Under the pieces are notes generated by a model. The model was not told the origin of the DNA. It saw nothing but the letters and a program-made list of their open reading frames with translations, and made no database searches. Shown here piece after piece: positions 1-8,392 of a DNA stretch of 64,000 nt. Every line of letters begins with the position of its first letter. Position 1 is the first letter of the stretch. Location: NCBI GenBank assembly GCA_022565395.1, contig JAIUMV010000003.1, positions 62,001 through 126,000 on the forward strand, given 5' to 3'. The position numbers and the translations under genes are program-made. Origin of the DNA: Marinobacter sp. GTDB taxonomy: Bacteria; Pseudomonadota; Gammaproteobacteria; Pseudomonadales; Oleiphilaceae.

Positions 1-167
1 CCCTCCTCGAACGCCCGCTCACTCTGTATCTGCATACCGGTACCGCTCAGGTCTTTGCATACACCCTGAAACTGATTGCCGTTACTGTCGGTAAGACGCA
101 CCTCTGAATTCACCTGCATACGGTAGAAGTCGCGTTTCTCGGAAAAGTCTCGCATGATTGAGGCCAT
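1..167 (-). CDS. PilZ-domain protein, 5' part only (truncated by window edge)
   Basis: Reading the minus strand from an ATG at 165-167 gives 55 complete codons that run off the left edge of the window. The peptide contains both halves of the c-di-GMP binding signature of PilZ domains: an RxxxR-type motif (R12 to R16, in KRDFYRM) and, about 23 residues on, D39-L-S-G-T-G44, which fits DxSxxG. PilZ proteins bind c-di-GMP and usually modulate motility, exopolysaccharide or surface functions. An AGGGA ribosome site sits about 7 nt upstream of this start; a second ATG four codons in is possible. The rest of the protein, and so any second domain, cannot be seen. This is not the tmk-linked PilZ gene, which would follow holB. 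Confidence 0.8.
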   Translation of the reverse strand, partial: MASIMRDFSEKRDFYRMQVNSEVRLTDSNGNQFQGVCKDLSGTGMQIQSERAFEE

Positions 168-323
168 ATTGAGAGTCCCTCAGTGGTTTTTATTCTGGAG
201 CCAGAAAGGCGGCACCACTCACTGATGTTTATAAGGGTTATAGGCCGGACAGTCAAAGAACGATGTGTAATAAGCAGGGGTGGTAATCAAATATTTAGTG
301 GTTTATTTTGGTGTTGCATACCA

Positions 324-360
324 GATATGGTGGGTTGGCATTTTGCCGCCCCACCATATC
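324..360 (-). terminator. Stem-loop downstream of the SH3-domain gene
   Basis: Arms GATATGGTGGG (324-334) and CCCACCATATC (350-360) are perfectly complementary over 11 bp, with a further GGC/GCC pairing inside the loop. It lies 10 bp after the stop of the minus-strand SH3 gene. No clear T-run follows on the minus strand, so intrinsic termination is plausible but not certain; an RNA-stabilising role is the alternative. Confidence 0.5.
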
Positions 361-370
361 CCGGTCTGGA

Positions 371-1048
371 TCAGGCCCAGTTGTCGTGTTTTTTGGTGGG
401 TTTGAGCCAGGGAATAATCACTGCCAGCAGCATGCCGAGCAGTACCAGTGCTGCGCCGATCAGCATGAAGTCAGACTCACGCTTGGCTTCCAGTCGCTCC
501 TTCTCGGCAGTCAGCACCTCAAGTTCGTTGCGCAACTGCTGGTTGCTCTCTTGCAGCTCGCGGTTGCGGCGGTCAAGGTTGAGGGCATCGGCAGAGATGG
601 CCCGAATCTGCTCCAGCTCCTCGGAGAGCCGTGCGGTACGGGATTCGAGGGTTTGCTCAGAACTCGCCAGTTGGTTGCGCTCATTGCGCAACTGGGTCAG
701 TTCCGTGGTCAGCTCCCGGACACGGGTACGGGCCTGGTCGAGCTCACGGGTGGCAGTAACCAGACGCTCGGCCGCAATAGGCTGATTGGTCACGTGGCGT
801 GTCAGCACCCAACCTTCCAGGCCCTGAGGGGTGCGTACCCGGCTGTAGCCGTCGTCGCTCTGCTCCAGCAGTTCCAGTCGGGTGCCGCTGCGCAGGCCCT
901 GGTGCAGGATGCGATACTGCGTGCCCTTACCGGCCCGTAGGGGCACCAGCAGCGTATCGTCAACGTAAACGGTCTGGCTATAGACGCTAACGGAGGTTAC
1001 CGCCAGCAGGGCCGCTATCATGAATCCTAGAAGTCTTGCAGTGCTCAC
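371..1048 (-). CDS. SH3b-domain, coiled-coil, membrane-anchored protein (TIGR04211-like)
   Basis: This 225-residue protein has a signal peptide (about residues 1-24, ending in SVYSQ), a bacterial SH3 domain at about 27-90 (VYVDDTLLVPLRAGKG through EGWVLTRHV), a long Glu/Arg/Leu-rich coiled coil at about 95-190, and one C-terminal membrane helix at about 193-215 followed by a short basic Lys-containing tail. That order matches the TIGR04211 SH3 and anchor family, related to E. coli YgiM, whose function is not firmly known but is likely envelope-related because SH3b domains bind cell-wall peptides. It follows the YciI-like gene on the same strand after an 84-bp gap. Family assignment is good; function is inference. 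Confidence 0.85.
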   Translation of the reverse strand: MSTARLLGFMIAALLAVTSVSVYSQTVYVDDTLLVPLRAGKGTQYRILHQGLRSGTRLELLEQSDDGYSRVRTPQGLEGWVLTRHVTNQPIAAERLVTATRELDQARTRVRELTTELTQLRNERNQLASSEQTLESRTARLSEELEQIRAISADALNLDRRNRELQESNQQLRNELEVLTAEKERLEAKRESDFMLIGAALVLLGMLLAVIIPWLKPTKKHDNWA

Positions 1049-1132
1049 GAGAAAATTCCTGAAGTGTCGTGTAAAGGTGGTGATTTTGTCACACCACCCC
1101 CGGCAATCAAGCCAGTGGCTATTAAAAAATGC

Positions 1133-1432
1133 TCATGGAAGCACGGGCTTGAAGGGTTTGACCGTAACCCGGGCATAGATACCGGCAGCCACATAGGGGT
1201 CGGCATCAGCCCAGGCTTTGGCCTCGTCCAGCGATTCAAATTCAGCAATGACGAGGCTGCCAGTGAATCCTGCCGTGCCCGGGTCAGGGGTGTCCAGTGC
1301 CGGGTGTGGACCGGCAACCAGCAGGCGCCCCTCTGCTTTCAGTGTTTCCAGTCGTGCCAGGTGAGCCGGGCGTGCCTGCTGCCGCAATGGCAGGCTGTTG
1401 GGTACGTCTTCGCTGATTATGGCGTAATACAT
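1133..1432 (-). CDS. YciI family protein
   Basis: A 99-residue single-domain protein starting MYYAIISED, with the family's ferredoxin-like fold signature: a conserved His region (RPAHLARL), then GRLLVAGP, and [22 protein letters not shown] near the C-terminus is typical of YciI in which a His-Asp pair lines a putative active site. YciI proteins are small alpha-beta dimers of largely unknown role; some act as dehydrochlorinase-like enzymes. Here it lies divergent from the PHP-domain phosphoesterase gene, as yciI-type genes do in several gammaproteobacteria. Reading the minus strand, a GGTGGTG/CACCACC hairpin followed by TTTA sits between this gene and the SH3 gene (about 1077-1098), a possible weak terminator. 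Confidence 0.85.
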   Translation of the reverse strand: MYYAIISEDVPNSLPLRQQARPAHLARLETLKAEGRLLVAGPHPALDTPDPGTAGFTGSLVIAEFESLDEAKAWADADPYVAAGIYARVTVKPFKPVLP

Positions 1433-1561
1433 GAGGCCCCTCGGGCTGGTAGAATGAATCCATGAAAGCCGCGGAGTCCTGGTAAGGCCGCCCAGCTATG
1501 ATCAGTTCTGGCTGAAGGGCCTTGCCCGGATTCTCCAATTAACGAGATTGACAGGCATTAT

Positions 1562-2437
1562 ATGCTTGATACCAGCAGCAGCAACCCGGAACAACCGCAT
1601 TTGTGCTACGACTTGCATTGCCACAGTACCGCTTCGGATGGCAGTTTGTCACCCCGTGAGCTGGTAGCGCGGGCGGCGGCGCAGGGGGTAACCCATCTGG
1701 CGTTAACCGATCACGATACCATCCGGGGATTGTCCGAGGCCGGAGAGGCTGCCACCCAGGCGGGCGTCACTCTGGTGTCGGGGGTGGAATTGTCCTGCCA
1801 GTGGCGCGGCCACACGATACATGTGGTAGGGCTCGATTTTGATGTCCAGCACGCCGGTTTCGTCGCCGCTATGGCGACTCAGTTGGAGAACCGCTGGCAG
1901 CGTGCGCGCCAGATCAGCGACCGTCTCGGGCGTTTGCGGGTGGATGATCTGCTGGACCGTGCTGTTGCCAAGGCCGGTGGTGAGGTGCCGGGACGTCCCC
2001 ATTTTGCGCAGGCGCTGGTGGACGCTGGTGCCGTGCGTACGGTTGCCCTGGCCTTCAAACGCTACCTGGGCGCTGGCAAGCCGGGTGATGTGAAGGCCTG
2101 GTGGCCGGATCTCCCGGTGGTTGTAGGCTGGATTCGTGATGCTGGTGGTGTTGCCGTGCTGGCGCATCCGCGTAAATACAAACTGACGGCAACCAAACTA
2201 CGGGCGCTGGTAGAGGATTTTCAGCGTGCTGGTGGGCGGGGGCTGGAGGTGCTGACCTCGGGCCAGTCAGATGCGGATACGGCGTTTCTGGCAGCGCTCT
2301 GTCGTGCACAGGGGCTGATGGCCTCTCAGGGCAGTGACTTCCATACGCCCGGTGCGGCTTGGTGTGAGTTGGGGAAGGTGCCGCCGTTACCCTCGGGCTT
2401 GCAGCCTGTCTGGGCGGATTTTCGGCAGGCGGGGTAG
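1562..2437 (+). CDS. rnm: PHP-domain phosphoesterase, RNase AM / nucleoside 3',5'-bisphosphate phosphatase type
   Basis: The 291-residue protein carries the full set of PHP metal ligands: D17-L-H19-C-H21, T49-D50-H51-D52, E76 in GVELSC, H202 in AHPRKY, and D259-F-H261. These bind a trinuclear metal site. The family (E. coli YciV/TrpH, renamed RNase AM) hydrolyses 3',5'-nucleotide bisphosphates and trims the 5' ends of rRNA. The length fits the family (about 290). It is transcribed away from yciI and converges on the yecA-rne pair. The ribosome site before the ATG is weak. Orthology to rnm is likely, but the alternative of a general nucleotide phosphatase cannot be excluded from sequence. Confidence 0.85.
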   Translation: MLDTSSSNPEQPHLCYDLHCHSTASDGSLSPRELVARAAAQGVTHLALTDHDTIRGLSEAGEAATQAGVTLVSGVELSCQWRGHTIHVVGLDFDVQHAGFVAAMATQLENRWQRARQISDRLGRLRVDDLLDRAVAKAGGEVPGRPHFAQALVDAGAVRTVALAFKRYLGAGKPGDVKAWWPDLPVVVGWIRDAGGVAVLAHPRKYKLTATKLRALVEDFQRAGGRGLEVLTSGQSDADTAFLAALCRAQGLMASQGSDFHTPGAAWCELGKVPPLPSGLQPVWADFRQAG

Positions 2438-2439
2438 GG

Positions 2440-2468
2440 GGTTGCCCGGGCGTTGGCCACGGGCAACC
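2440..2468. terminator. Stem-loop between convergent genes
   Basis: Perfect 9-bp arms GGTTGCCCG (2440-2448) and CGGGCAACC (2460-2468) occupy the 41-bp space between the convergent PHP gene and yecA-like gene. There is no strong T-run on either side, so it may be a weak bidirectional terminator. Confidence 0.45.
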
Positions 2469-2478
2469 TGTGCCGGAC

Positions 2479-3024
2479 TTATTCCGGAGCGTGGAACAGC
2501 AGGTAGAGGTCGGTCAGAGAGTCAGGGATGGCATCCGCCATCTGTTGGGCCAGCTTCTCGCTGGCTTTCACCTTGGCAAAGTCCTCGTCCTCGAACAGCC
2601 CTGACAGTGCCATCATCGGCACCATCAGATCTGCGACTTCCTCTTCATTGGCGTCCAGCCATTTGTCTTCGTGCTCCACGAAGGTATCCACAAACCCCGC
2701 GCACCAGTTTTCTAATGCGTTCATCGGGTCGCCATCTTCCGGCTCGGGCAACTCCAGCGTGTCCCCCATATCCAGCGATGACTGCAAGCTGTTGGACAGC
2801 TTGCTGACTGCCTGGCTGAAAATTGCGGGCACGCCTTGGTCGGGCAGGCTGTCCAGTCCGGTGGCGAGCAGAAAGATCTGCGCGTCCGTGAGCCGCTCAG
2901 GCCCTATAACACTGGCGCAGACCACGCCGTGCAGGCCGAAGAAATCCAGCGCCTCATCCCCCCAGGGTTCGGCAAACAGGATATCTTCCAGGGCATCAAT
3001 TTCCTTGTCAGTGAGCATGCTCAT
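2479..3024 (-). CDS. YecA/YgfB family (UPF0149) protein
   Basis: The protein has 181 residues and resembles the helical UPF0149 domain: an N-terminal [13 protein letters not shown] segment, a central [17 protein letters not shown] core, and a C-terminal region with WCAGFVDTF and [11 protein letters not shown]. It lacks the C-terminal SEC-C zinc motif found in YecA proper, so it is closer to the short YgfB type. YgfB in Pseudomonas is linked to regulation of antibiotic-resistance genes; function here is unknown. Its ATG overlaps the TGA of rne by 4 nt (ATGA), so it is cotranscribed and probably translationally coupled with rne, an uncommon partner. Confidence 0.8.
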   Translation of the reverse strand: MSMLTDKEIDALEDILFAEPWGDEALDFFGLHGVVCASVIGPERLTDAQIFLLATGLDSLPDQGVPAIFSQAVSKLSNSLQSSLDMGDTLELPEPEDGDPMNALENWCAGFVDTFVEHEDKWLDANEEEVADLMVPMMALSGLFEDEDFAKVKASEKLAQQMADAIPDSLTDLYLLFHAPE

Positions 3025-6000
3025 GATGGCTTCGACTCGTTGGTGTCGGATTTTGCCTCTGCGGCGGCACGGGCGGCCTCTTCCAACTGACGACGCCGGA
3101 TTTCCCGAGGGTCATTATAAGCCCGGCCACTGGCAGTGACCGCGGGGGCATCCTCGGTTTCTGCTGGCTTGCTTTCTGGTGCTGGTGCCGCAACCTGCTT
3201 CTCAGCAGGCTTCTCAGCAGGCTTCTCAGCAGGCTGACTTGGCTTGGCTTCTGCCGCAGCGGGCGGCGCAGTATCGGCCACTTTTTCCGCTACTTTTTCG
3301 GCTACTTTTTCAGCTACCTTATCCGTTGCTTTTGCGTCAGTTGCAGCGGGCTTGGCCTCGGCTGCGGCTGGCTTTTGCTCTGCGGCGGGCTGTGGTGCGG
3401 CTTCAGCTTTGGGCTGCGCGGGCGCCTTTGGAGCTGTTGGCTCACCGCTGTTGCTTGCTGTTTGCGCTGTCTCTGCAGATTTTGCAGGGCGGGGCGGCTT
3501 TTCGGCGGTGGCCGTGTCTTTATCTGCGGCTGCCGGCTGTTGAGGCTCGTCGGCTTTTGCTGGACGCCCTTTTGCTTGCTCACCCTCTGCGGATTTGTTA
3601 TACGCGGCGGCGGCTGGCTGCCCGGTGCGTTCGGCTTCCTTAGGCAGCGGCTTGTCAGCCGAGCGCTCAGGCGCTTTGCTGGTATCAGCTGCGCTGCTTC
3701 CTTCCTGAGCTTGCTCGACCTTGGCGGCTGGCTTGCTTTCCCTTGCGGGTGTTGCTGCTACCTCGGTTTTGCTTTCCGCGCTCGTCTCAGCTACGTCAGC
3801 GACAACCGGTTTGCGATCGGCCGGTTTGCTGGTTGGCTCTTCGATGGGTGAGCCGTCGCGGTTACGGGGGCGGCGCGGCTTGCGCTTCTTGTCATCGCCA
3901 CCTTTGCGCTCCTGCTGGCCGTCACGGGCTGGTTTCGGTGCCTGTTGGCGCTCCTCCTGGCGGCTGTCATCCTTGCGGCCGTCCTGGGCTGCCGGTTTGG
4001 CGGCTGTATCCTGGCGAGCACTCTGATCACGGTTACCACCGCGGCCGCGATTACCATCACGGTTGCCATCACGGTTGGCGTTGTCGCGTCCACCGCGTGC
4101 TCTGCCGCCTTGGCGAGCGTCACCACGGCTGTCAGTGCGACTGTCAGACGCCTTGTCGCCACGGTTTTCAGCGCTCTGACGGCGCTGCTCATTGCCGCCA
4201 CGACTTTCGGCCTGGCGGCTTCCGCCGCGACGGTCATCACGTGCTACGCGGGTTTTACGGCGATCCTGACGGTTTGGCGTGTTGCGACGCGGTGCGGCTT
4301 GTTCGCTGCCATTGTTGGCGGCTTCTTCGGTGTCTTTGCCGCTGAAGAAGCAGGCGATCTTGCGACCCAAGCGGCGGAACATGCCTTCTTCCTGAGTGCT
4401 GGCCTCTTCGCTAGCCGCGGCTGGCTGAGCAGCTGCGGGTGCTGGCACTGGCGCAGGTGCTGGGCGGATAGCCTGCACTGCTGCTTGCTGGCGTACCGGT
4501 TGCTCGCGCGTTGCGATTTGCTCCTGGATATCCTCTTCCTTCACCGCGTACTCGGAAGCCACCTGATAGCTGCTGGCGGGCTCCTGGGTACCCAGCTCGT
4601 CATCCCGTACCCGGATGACTTCATAATGGGGCGTTTCAATGTTGGGGTTCGGCACAACCACGATCCGTACGTCCTGATTGGCTTCAATGTCCGCCAGCTG
4701 CTTACGCTTCTCGTTCAGCAGGAAGGTAGCAACGGCTACCGGTACCACGGCGCGAACTTCGCCGGTCTTGTCCTTGGACGACTCCTCATAGATCAGGCGC
4801 ATAATGCTGAGGGCGAGGGACTCGATGCTACGGATGGTGCCTTGACCATTACAGCGGGGGCAGACTTCGCTGCGGGTTTCGCTGAGGGAAGGGCGCAGGC
4901 GCTGGCGGGACATTTCCAGCAAGCCAAAGCGTGAAATCTTGCCAACCTGAACGCGGGCGCGGTCCAGCTCAAGCGCTTCGCGAATGCGCTGCTCAACTTC
5001 CCGCTGGTGGCGGGCAGGGGTCATGTCAATGAAGTCGATAACCACCAGGCCACCCATATCCCGCAGGCGTAGCTGACGGGCGATTTCTTCCGCTGCCTCA
5101 AGATTGGTCTGGAGGGCGGTCTCCTCGATGTCCTGGCCTTTGGTGGCGCGTGAGGAGTTGATATCAATGGACACCAGTGCTTCGGTGGGGTCGATGACAA
5201 TGGAGCCGCCGGACGGCAGTTTCACTTCCCGCTGGAAGGCGGTCTCGATCTGCCCCTCGATCTGGTAACGGCTGAACAGGGGGATGTTGTCGCGGTAAAG
5301 CTTGATCTTGTTCTCGAAGCTGGGCATCACCTGCCGGACGAAGTTCAGTACGTCTTCAAATACGGCTTCGGAATCAATCAGTACCTCACCAATATCCTGG
5401 CGCAGGTAATCCCGTACGGCGCGAATGATGACATTACTTTCCTGATGAATCAGGAAGGGTGCTTTGCGGTCTTCGGCGGCCTGGGTAATGGCAACCCAGA
5501 ATTTGACCAGGTAATCCAGGTCCCATTGCAGTTCTTCGCTGCTGCGGCCAATGCCGGCAGTGCGGACGATGGCGCCCATGGATTTGGGTACCTGTACGCC
5601 GCTCATGGCTTCTTTCAGCTTGATGCGATCGTCGCCTTCAATACGGCGGGAGATGCCGCCCGCACGGGCATTGTTTGGCATCAGTACAAGGTAGCGTCCG
5701 GCAAGGGAGATAAAGGTGGTCAGGGCGGCGCCTTTGTTGCCGCGCTCTTCCTTGTCAACCTGGATGATGACTTCCTGTCCTTCGGACAGTACATCCTTGA
5801 TGTTGATCTTGCCTTCGATTTCGCCGGGGGATTTCTTGAAGTATTCCTTGGAGATTTCTTTCAGTGGCAGGAAGCCGTGGCGCTCAGCGCCAAAGTCAAC
5901 AAAGGCGGCTTCCAGGCTGGGTTCGATCCGGGTAATGCGGCCTTTATAGATATTGGCTTTTTTTTGTTCCCGGCTGCTGGATTCGATGTCGAGGTCAAAG

Positions 6001-6071
6001 AGGCGCTGGCCATCAACAAGTGCAACGCGCAACTCTTCAGGGTGAGTTGCATTGATCAGCATTCTTTTCAT
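3021..6071 (-). CDS. rne: Ribonuclease E
   Basis: The 1016-residue protein matches RNase E from its first residue (MKRMLINAT). The S1 RNA-binding domain is at about 39-119; catalytic magnesium ligands D303 (VSIDINSS) and D346 (VVIDFIDM) and zinc-link cysteines C404 and C407 (CPRCNGQG) fall at exactly the E. coli numbers. The enzyme is the membrane-bound endonuclease that starts mRNA decay and matures rRNA and tRNA. From about residue 500 the sequence becomes disordered: an Arg-rich RNA-binding stretch at about 590-720, then an Ala/Lys/Pro/Glu-rich scaffold containing four-residue tandem repeats, and a conserved-looking end ([21 protein letters not shown]). A likely membrane-targeting segment is [15 protein letters not shown] at about 564-578. 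A 600-bp space upstream suggests a long regulatory leader, as in the autoregulated E. coli gene. Confidence 0.97.
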   Translation of the reverse strand: MKRMLINATHPEELRVALVDGQRLFDLDIESSSREQKKANIYKGRITRIEPSLEAAFVDFGAERHGFLPLKEISKEYFKKSPGEIEGKINIKDVLSEGQEVIIQVDKEERGNKGAALTTFISLAGRYLVLMPNNARAGGISRRIEGDDRIKLKEAMSGVQVPKSMGAIVRTAGIGRSSEELQWDLDYLVKFWVAITQAAEDRKAPFLIHQESNVIIRAVRDYLRQDIGEVLIDSEAVFEDVLNFVRQVMPSFENKIKLYRDNIPLFSRYQIEGQIETAFQREVKLPSGGSIVIDPTEALVSIDINSSRATKGQDIEETALQTNLEAAEEIARQLRLRDMGGLVVIDFIDMTPARHQREVEQRIREALELDRARVQVGKISRFGLLEMSRQRLRPSLSETRSEVCPRCNGQGTIRSIESLALSIMRLIYEESSKDKTGEVRAVVPVAVATFLLNEKRKQLADIEANQDVRIVVVPNPNIETPHYEVIRVRDDELGTQEPASSYQVASEYAVKEEDIQEQIATREQPVRQQAAVQAIRPAPAPVPAPAAAQPAAASEEASTQEEGMFRRLGRKIACFFSGKDTEEAANNGSEQAAPRRNTPNRQDRRKTRVARDDRRGGSRQAESRGGNEQRRQSAENRGDKASDSRTDSRGDARQGGRARGGRDNANRDGNRDGNRGRGGNRDQSARQDTAAKPAAQDGRKDDSRQEERQQAPKPARDGQQERKGGDDKKRKPRRPRNRDGSPIEEPTSKPADRKPVVADVAETSAESKTEVAATPARESKPAAKVEQAQEGSSAADTSKAPERSADKPLPKEAERTGQPAAAAYNKSAEGEQAKGRPAKADEPQQPAAADKDTATAEKPPRPAKSAETAQTASNSGEPTAPKAPAQPKAEAAPQPAAEQKPAAAEAKPAATDAKATDKVAEKVAEKVAEKVADTAPPAAAEAKPSQPAEKPAEKPAEKQVAAPAPESKPAETEDAPAVTASGRAYNDPREIRRRQLEEAARAAAEAKSDTNESKPS
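3197..3232 (-). repeat. In-frame 12-bp tandem repeat (3 perfect copies) inside rne
   Basis: GCTTCTCAGCAG occurs three times without change on the plus strand, encoding repeated AEKP units in the disordered C-terminus of RNase E. Being a multiple of 3, copy-number change would alter length without a frameshift. Confidence 0.9.
3277..3324 (-). repeat. In-frame 12-bp tandem repeat (4 near copies) inside rne
   Basis: Four units close to GCTACTTTTTCG lie end to end at 3277-3288, 3289-3300, 3301-3312 and 3313-3324; the outer copies are degenerate. They encode repeated KVAE/KVAD units in RNase E. Together with the array at 3197-3232 this shows slippage-driven growth of the scaffold region. Confidence 0.85.
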
Positions 6072-6672
6072 GAAAGGCTAGGTTTCCTGTTATTCAATGT
6101 AACGGAAAACCCGTGGGTATCTATCTGCGAAGCAGAAGTTGCAGGCTGGCGATGTCAGGCCAGCGTCAGACGGGCATCAGACCAGGGCGCAGATGGCCAG
6201 GGGTGATGTCTGTTCAGGGCCTTCATCTGCCCGGCTGTCATGCAGCGGGGGCGTCTGAGGATGGTTCAGTGTCTGTATCAGCATACTCTGGTTTCAGTGT
6301 CATGCGGGTACCAAGGTCTCACGTCATATTCGGAGTCTGGACGGCCCGGTCCTGCATGATAACGAATCTTCGCAACGCTACCCGCCGGGTTCACCGCGCG
6401 GATGTAAATTCAGGTCCGATGCGCGCGCACACCTTGGCGGCGGGCACAATAAGCGGACAGGTAAGGGTAGATTCAAACTGCTGAAAGTACCCCGTGCACC
6501 AACACCTTAACCCAATATCGGGGTGGTTGGCGTTCAAACTCTGCAAATGTAACTGTATACTTCTGCCGTTCTGGCGCTGACATCGGGTCAGTCGTCCAAA
6601 AAAACGGAAAAGCACGCCGGACTATAACAGTTACGCAGCGCGCCATCAATCCCATGCCCAAGTCGGTACCCT
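6072..6672. other. 600-bp intergenic region between divergent rne and rluC
   Basis: No convincing coding sequence is present; the short open frames here have no family resemblance and poor composition. The space must hold the promoters of rne (minus) and rluC (plus). Possible elements seen are a TATAAC box at about 6622-6627 on the plus strand, with no good -35, and on the minus strand TTGAAT (about 6471-6476) 19 bp before TATTGT. The distance from rne to its likely promoter would give a leader of several hundred nucleotides, consistent with the long 5' UTR through which RNase E autoregulates in enterobacteria. No firm promoter call is possible. Confidence 0.4.
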
Positions 6673-7692
6673 ATGTCCCAAAAGCTTCCCCCCCGGCGTC
6701 CCGCCAAGATGCCCAGTAATGACAGCAAGCCCGCTGTCCAGTGGCTCGATATAGGCGAGGAAGCAGCCGGTCAGCGGCTGGATAACTTTGTGCTGGCGCA
6801 GGTCAAAGGTGTGCCCAAAAGTCTGATTTATCGCGTTATTCGCAAAGGTGAGGTGCGGGTCAATAAAGGGCGGGCCAAGCCGGAAACCAAGTTGAAGCTG
6901 GGTGATCGGGTGCGGGTGCCGCCGCTGGTCCAGGCCCGGAAGGCTGAGCAGCCAGTGCCTGGCAGTCGTGTGCAGGGGGTAGTCGAGGCAGCCATCATCT
7001 ACGAAGATGAGCAGATGCTGATTGTGAACAAGCCCACGGGGCTGGCGGTGCACGGTGGCAGTGGTCTCAGTTTCGGGTTGATTGAAGCCTTGCGCGCAGC
7101 CCGCCCGGAAGCGCGCTTCCTGGAGCTGGTGCATCGGCTGGACCGGGATACCTCGGGTCTGGTCATGGTGGCAAAAAAACGCGCGTCGCTAAGGCATTTG
7201 CAGGACGAGATGCGGCAGAAGCGTATCCGTAAGGTCTATCATGCGCTGGTGTTTGGCCAATGGGCGGCAAGTGTCACTGAGGTGGATGTGCCGTTATTGC
7301 GGGTTGAAACGCCCTCGGGGGAGCGTATGGTTCGCGTGGCGCCGGAGGGCAAGGCGTCGCTGACCACCTATCGCGTGCTGGAAATCTTTGCGGGTTACAG
7401 TCTGGTGCAGGCTTCGCCCATCACCGGACGTACTCACCAGATTCGTGTGCACAGTGCCTGGGCAGGTCATCCGATTGCGGGTGATGAGAAGTATATGGAT
7501 GATGGCAGCCTGAAGGCCTTTCGTGCGCTGGGTGGGCAGCGTCTGATGCTGCACGCGCGGGCACTGGAATTTACCATGCCGGATGGTGAGCGGCGCTTGT
7601 TCGAAGCGCCCTATGACAGTGAATTCACTGCGGTCCTGGAGCGGCTGCGGGGGCGGGCGCTGGTCGCTCGCTCTGGTGAACAAGGCAGATAA
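6673..7692 (+). CDS. rluC: 23S rRNA pseudouridine synthase RluC
   Basis: This 339-residue enzyme makes pseudouridine at positions 955, 2504 and 2580 of 23S rRNA in E. coli. An S4 RNA-binding domain covers about 32-85 (AGQRLDNFVLAQ, KGEVRVNKGR), and the RluA-family catalytic domain follows with the nucleophile D157 in HRLDRDTSGL and the GRTHQIRVH motif near 266. Divergent placement opposite rne is the standard gammaproteobacterial arrangement. The start is uncertain: the first ATG lacks a clear ribosome site, and an internal ATG 13 codons in would still leave the S4 domain whole. The HAD gene begins 3 bp after the stop. Confidence 0.95.
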   Translation: MSQKLPPRRPAKMPSNDSKPAVQWLDIGEEAAGQRLDNFVLAQVKGVPKSLIYRVIRKGEVRVNKGRAKPETKLKLGDRVRVPPLVQARKAEQPVPGSRVQGVVEAAIIYEDEQMLIVNKPTGLAVHGGSGLSFGLIEALRAARPEARFLELVHRLDRDTSGLVMVAKKRASLRHLQDEMRQKRIRKVYHALVFGQWAASVTEVDVPLLRVETPSGERMVRVAPEGKASLTTYRVLEIFAGYSLVQASPITGRTHQIRVHSAWAGHPIAGDEKYMDDGSLKAFRALGGQRLMLHARALEFTMPDGERRLFEAPYDSEFTAVLERLRGRALVARSGEQGR

Positions 7693-7695
7693 CAG

Positions 7696-8346
7696 ATGAC
7701 ATTCAAAGTGGTTATATTTGACTGGGACGGCACGGTGGTGGATTCCGTGGAACACATCACTGACAGTCTGCAGCAGGCAGCGGCTGACCTGGGGTTTGAT
7801 CCGCTGGCGCGAGCGGCGTACAGAGATATCATCGGCCTGGGTATGGTGGAGGCGCTCAATGTCCTTTACCCGGGTATCCAGAAAAGCGACATGATGGCGT
7901 TGCGTGACCGCTATGGTCACTATTTTTTCCAAAAGCTGACGACGCCTCAGCAGGTCTTTGCCGGTATGGACGGTCTGTTGTCAGACCTGCGCCATGCCGG
8001 CGTGGGGCGGGCGGTGGCCACGGGTAAAAGTCGGCGCGGGCTGGATGCGGCCTTGCAAAGCAGTGGGCTTGGCAGTTTGTTTGAGGTGACCCGTTGCGCC
8101 GACGAAACCCGTTCCAAGCCTGACCCGCTGATGCTGGAGCAGATACTGTCCCATTATCGTCTGGCGCCGGACGAGGTGGTTATGGTCGGTGATACGGTTT
8201 ATGACCTGGATATGGCGGCCCGTATTGGCATGCCTTCGGTAGGTGTGGAGTGGGGCGTGCATGACCGTGAGGCGCTGCACCAGCACCAGCCCCATGCTGT
8301 GGTTAATACAGTGGATGATTTGCGGCGGGCGCTGGGGCTTTCCTGA
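7696..8346 (+). CDS. HAD-IA family hydrolase (phosphoglycolate phosphatase-like)
   Basis: The 216-residue protein has all four HAD motifs: D9-W-D11-G-T (nucleophile and acid/base), the Thr of AVATGKS (motif II), the Lys of RSKPDP (motif III) and GDTVYDLDMA (motif IV, metal binding). A helical cap lies between motifs I and II, as in subclass IA. The natural substrate cannot be read from sequence; relatives dephosphorylate phosphoglycolate or other small phosphates. It sits 3 bp after rluC and 46 bp before the S49 peptidase gene, a gene order conserved with Pseudomonas, so these three are likely one transcript. Confidence 0.88.
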   Translation: MTFKVVIFDWDGTVVDSVEHITDSLQQAAADLGFDPLARAAYRDIIGLGMVEALNVLYPGIQKSDMMALRDRYGHYFFQKLTTPQQVFAGMDGLLSDLRHAGVGRAVATGKSRRGLDAALQSSGLGSLFEVTRCADETRSKPDPLMLEQILSHYRLAPDEVVMVGDTVYDLDMAARIGMPSVGVEWGVHDREALHQHQPHAVVNTVDDLRRALGLS

Positions 8347-8392
8347 GGCTCTCAATATGCCTGGGTGATTTACTATATAAGGAAGGGTATTC

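Noticed and set aside
3197-3324. Tandem repeats considered as a CRISPR array
   Set aside because: Units are 12 bp, contiguous without spacers, and in frame inside rne. No CRISPR array or cas gene was seen anywhere in the window.
3945-4934. Long open frame on the plus strand opposite rne, about 329 codons
   Set aside because: It is antisense to the low-complexity Arg/Ala-rich half of RNase E; GC-rich repeats keep the frame open. Its translation is an Ala/Val/Thr-rich string with no fold.
6113-6484. Open frame of 123 codons in the rne-rluC spacer
   Set aside because: No ribosome site, atypical composition and no similarity; the region is better explained as promoter and leader.
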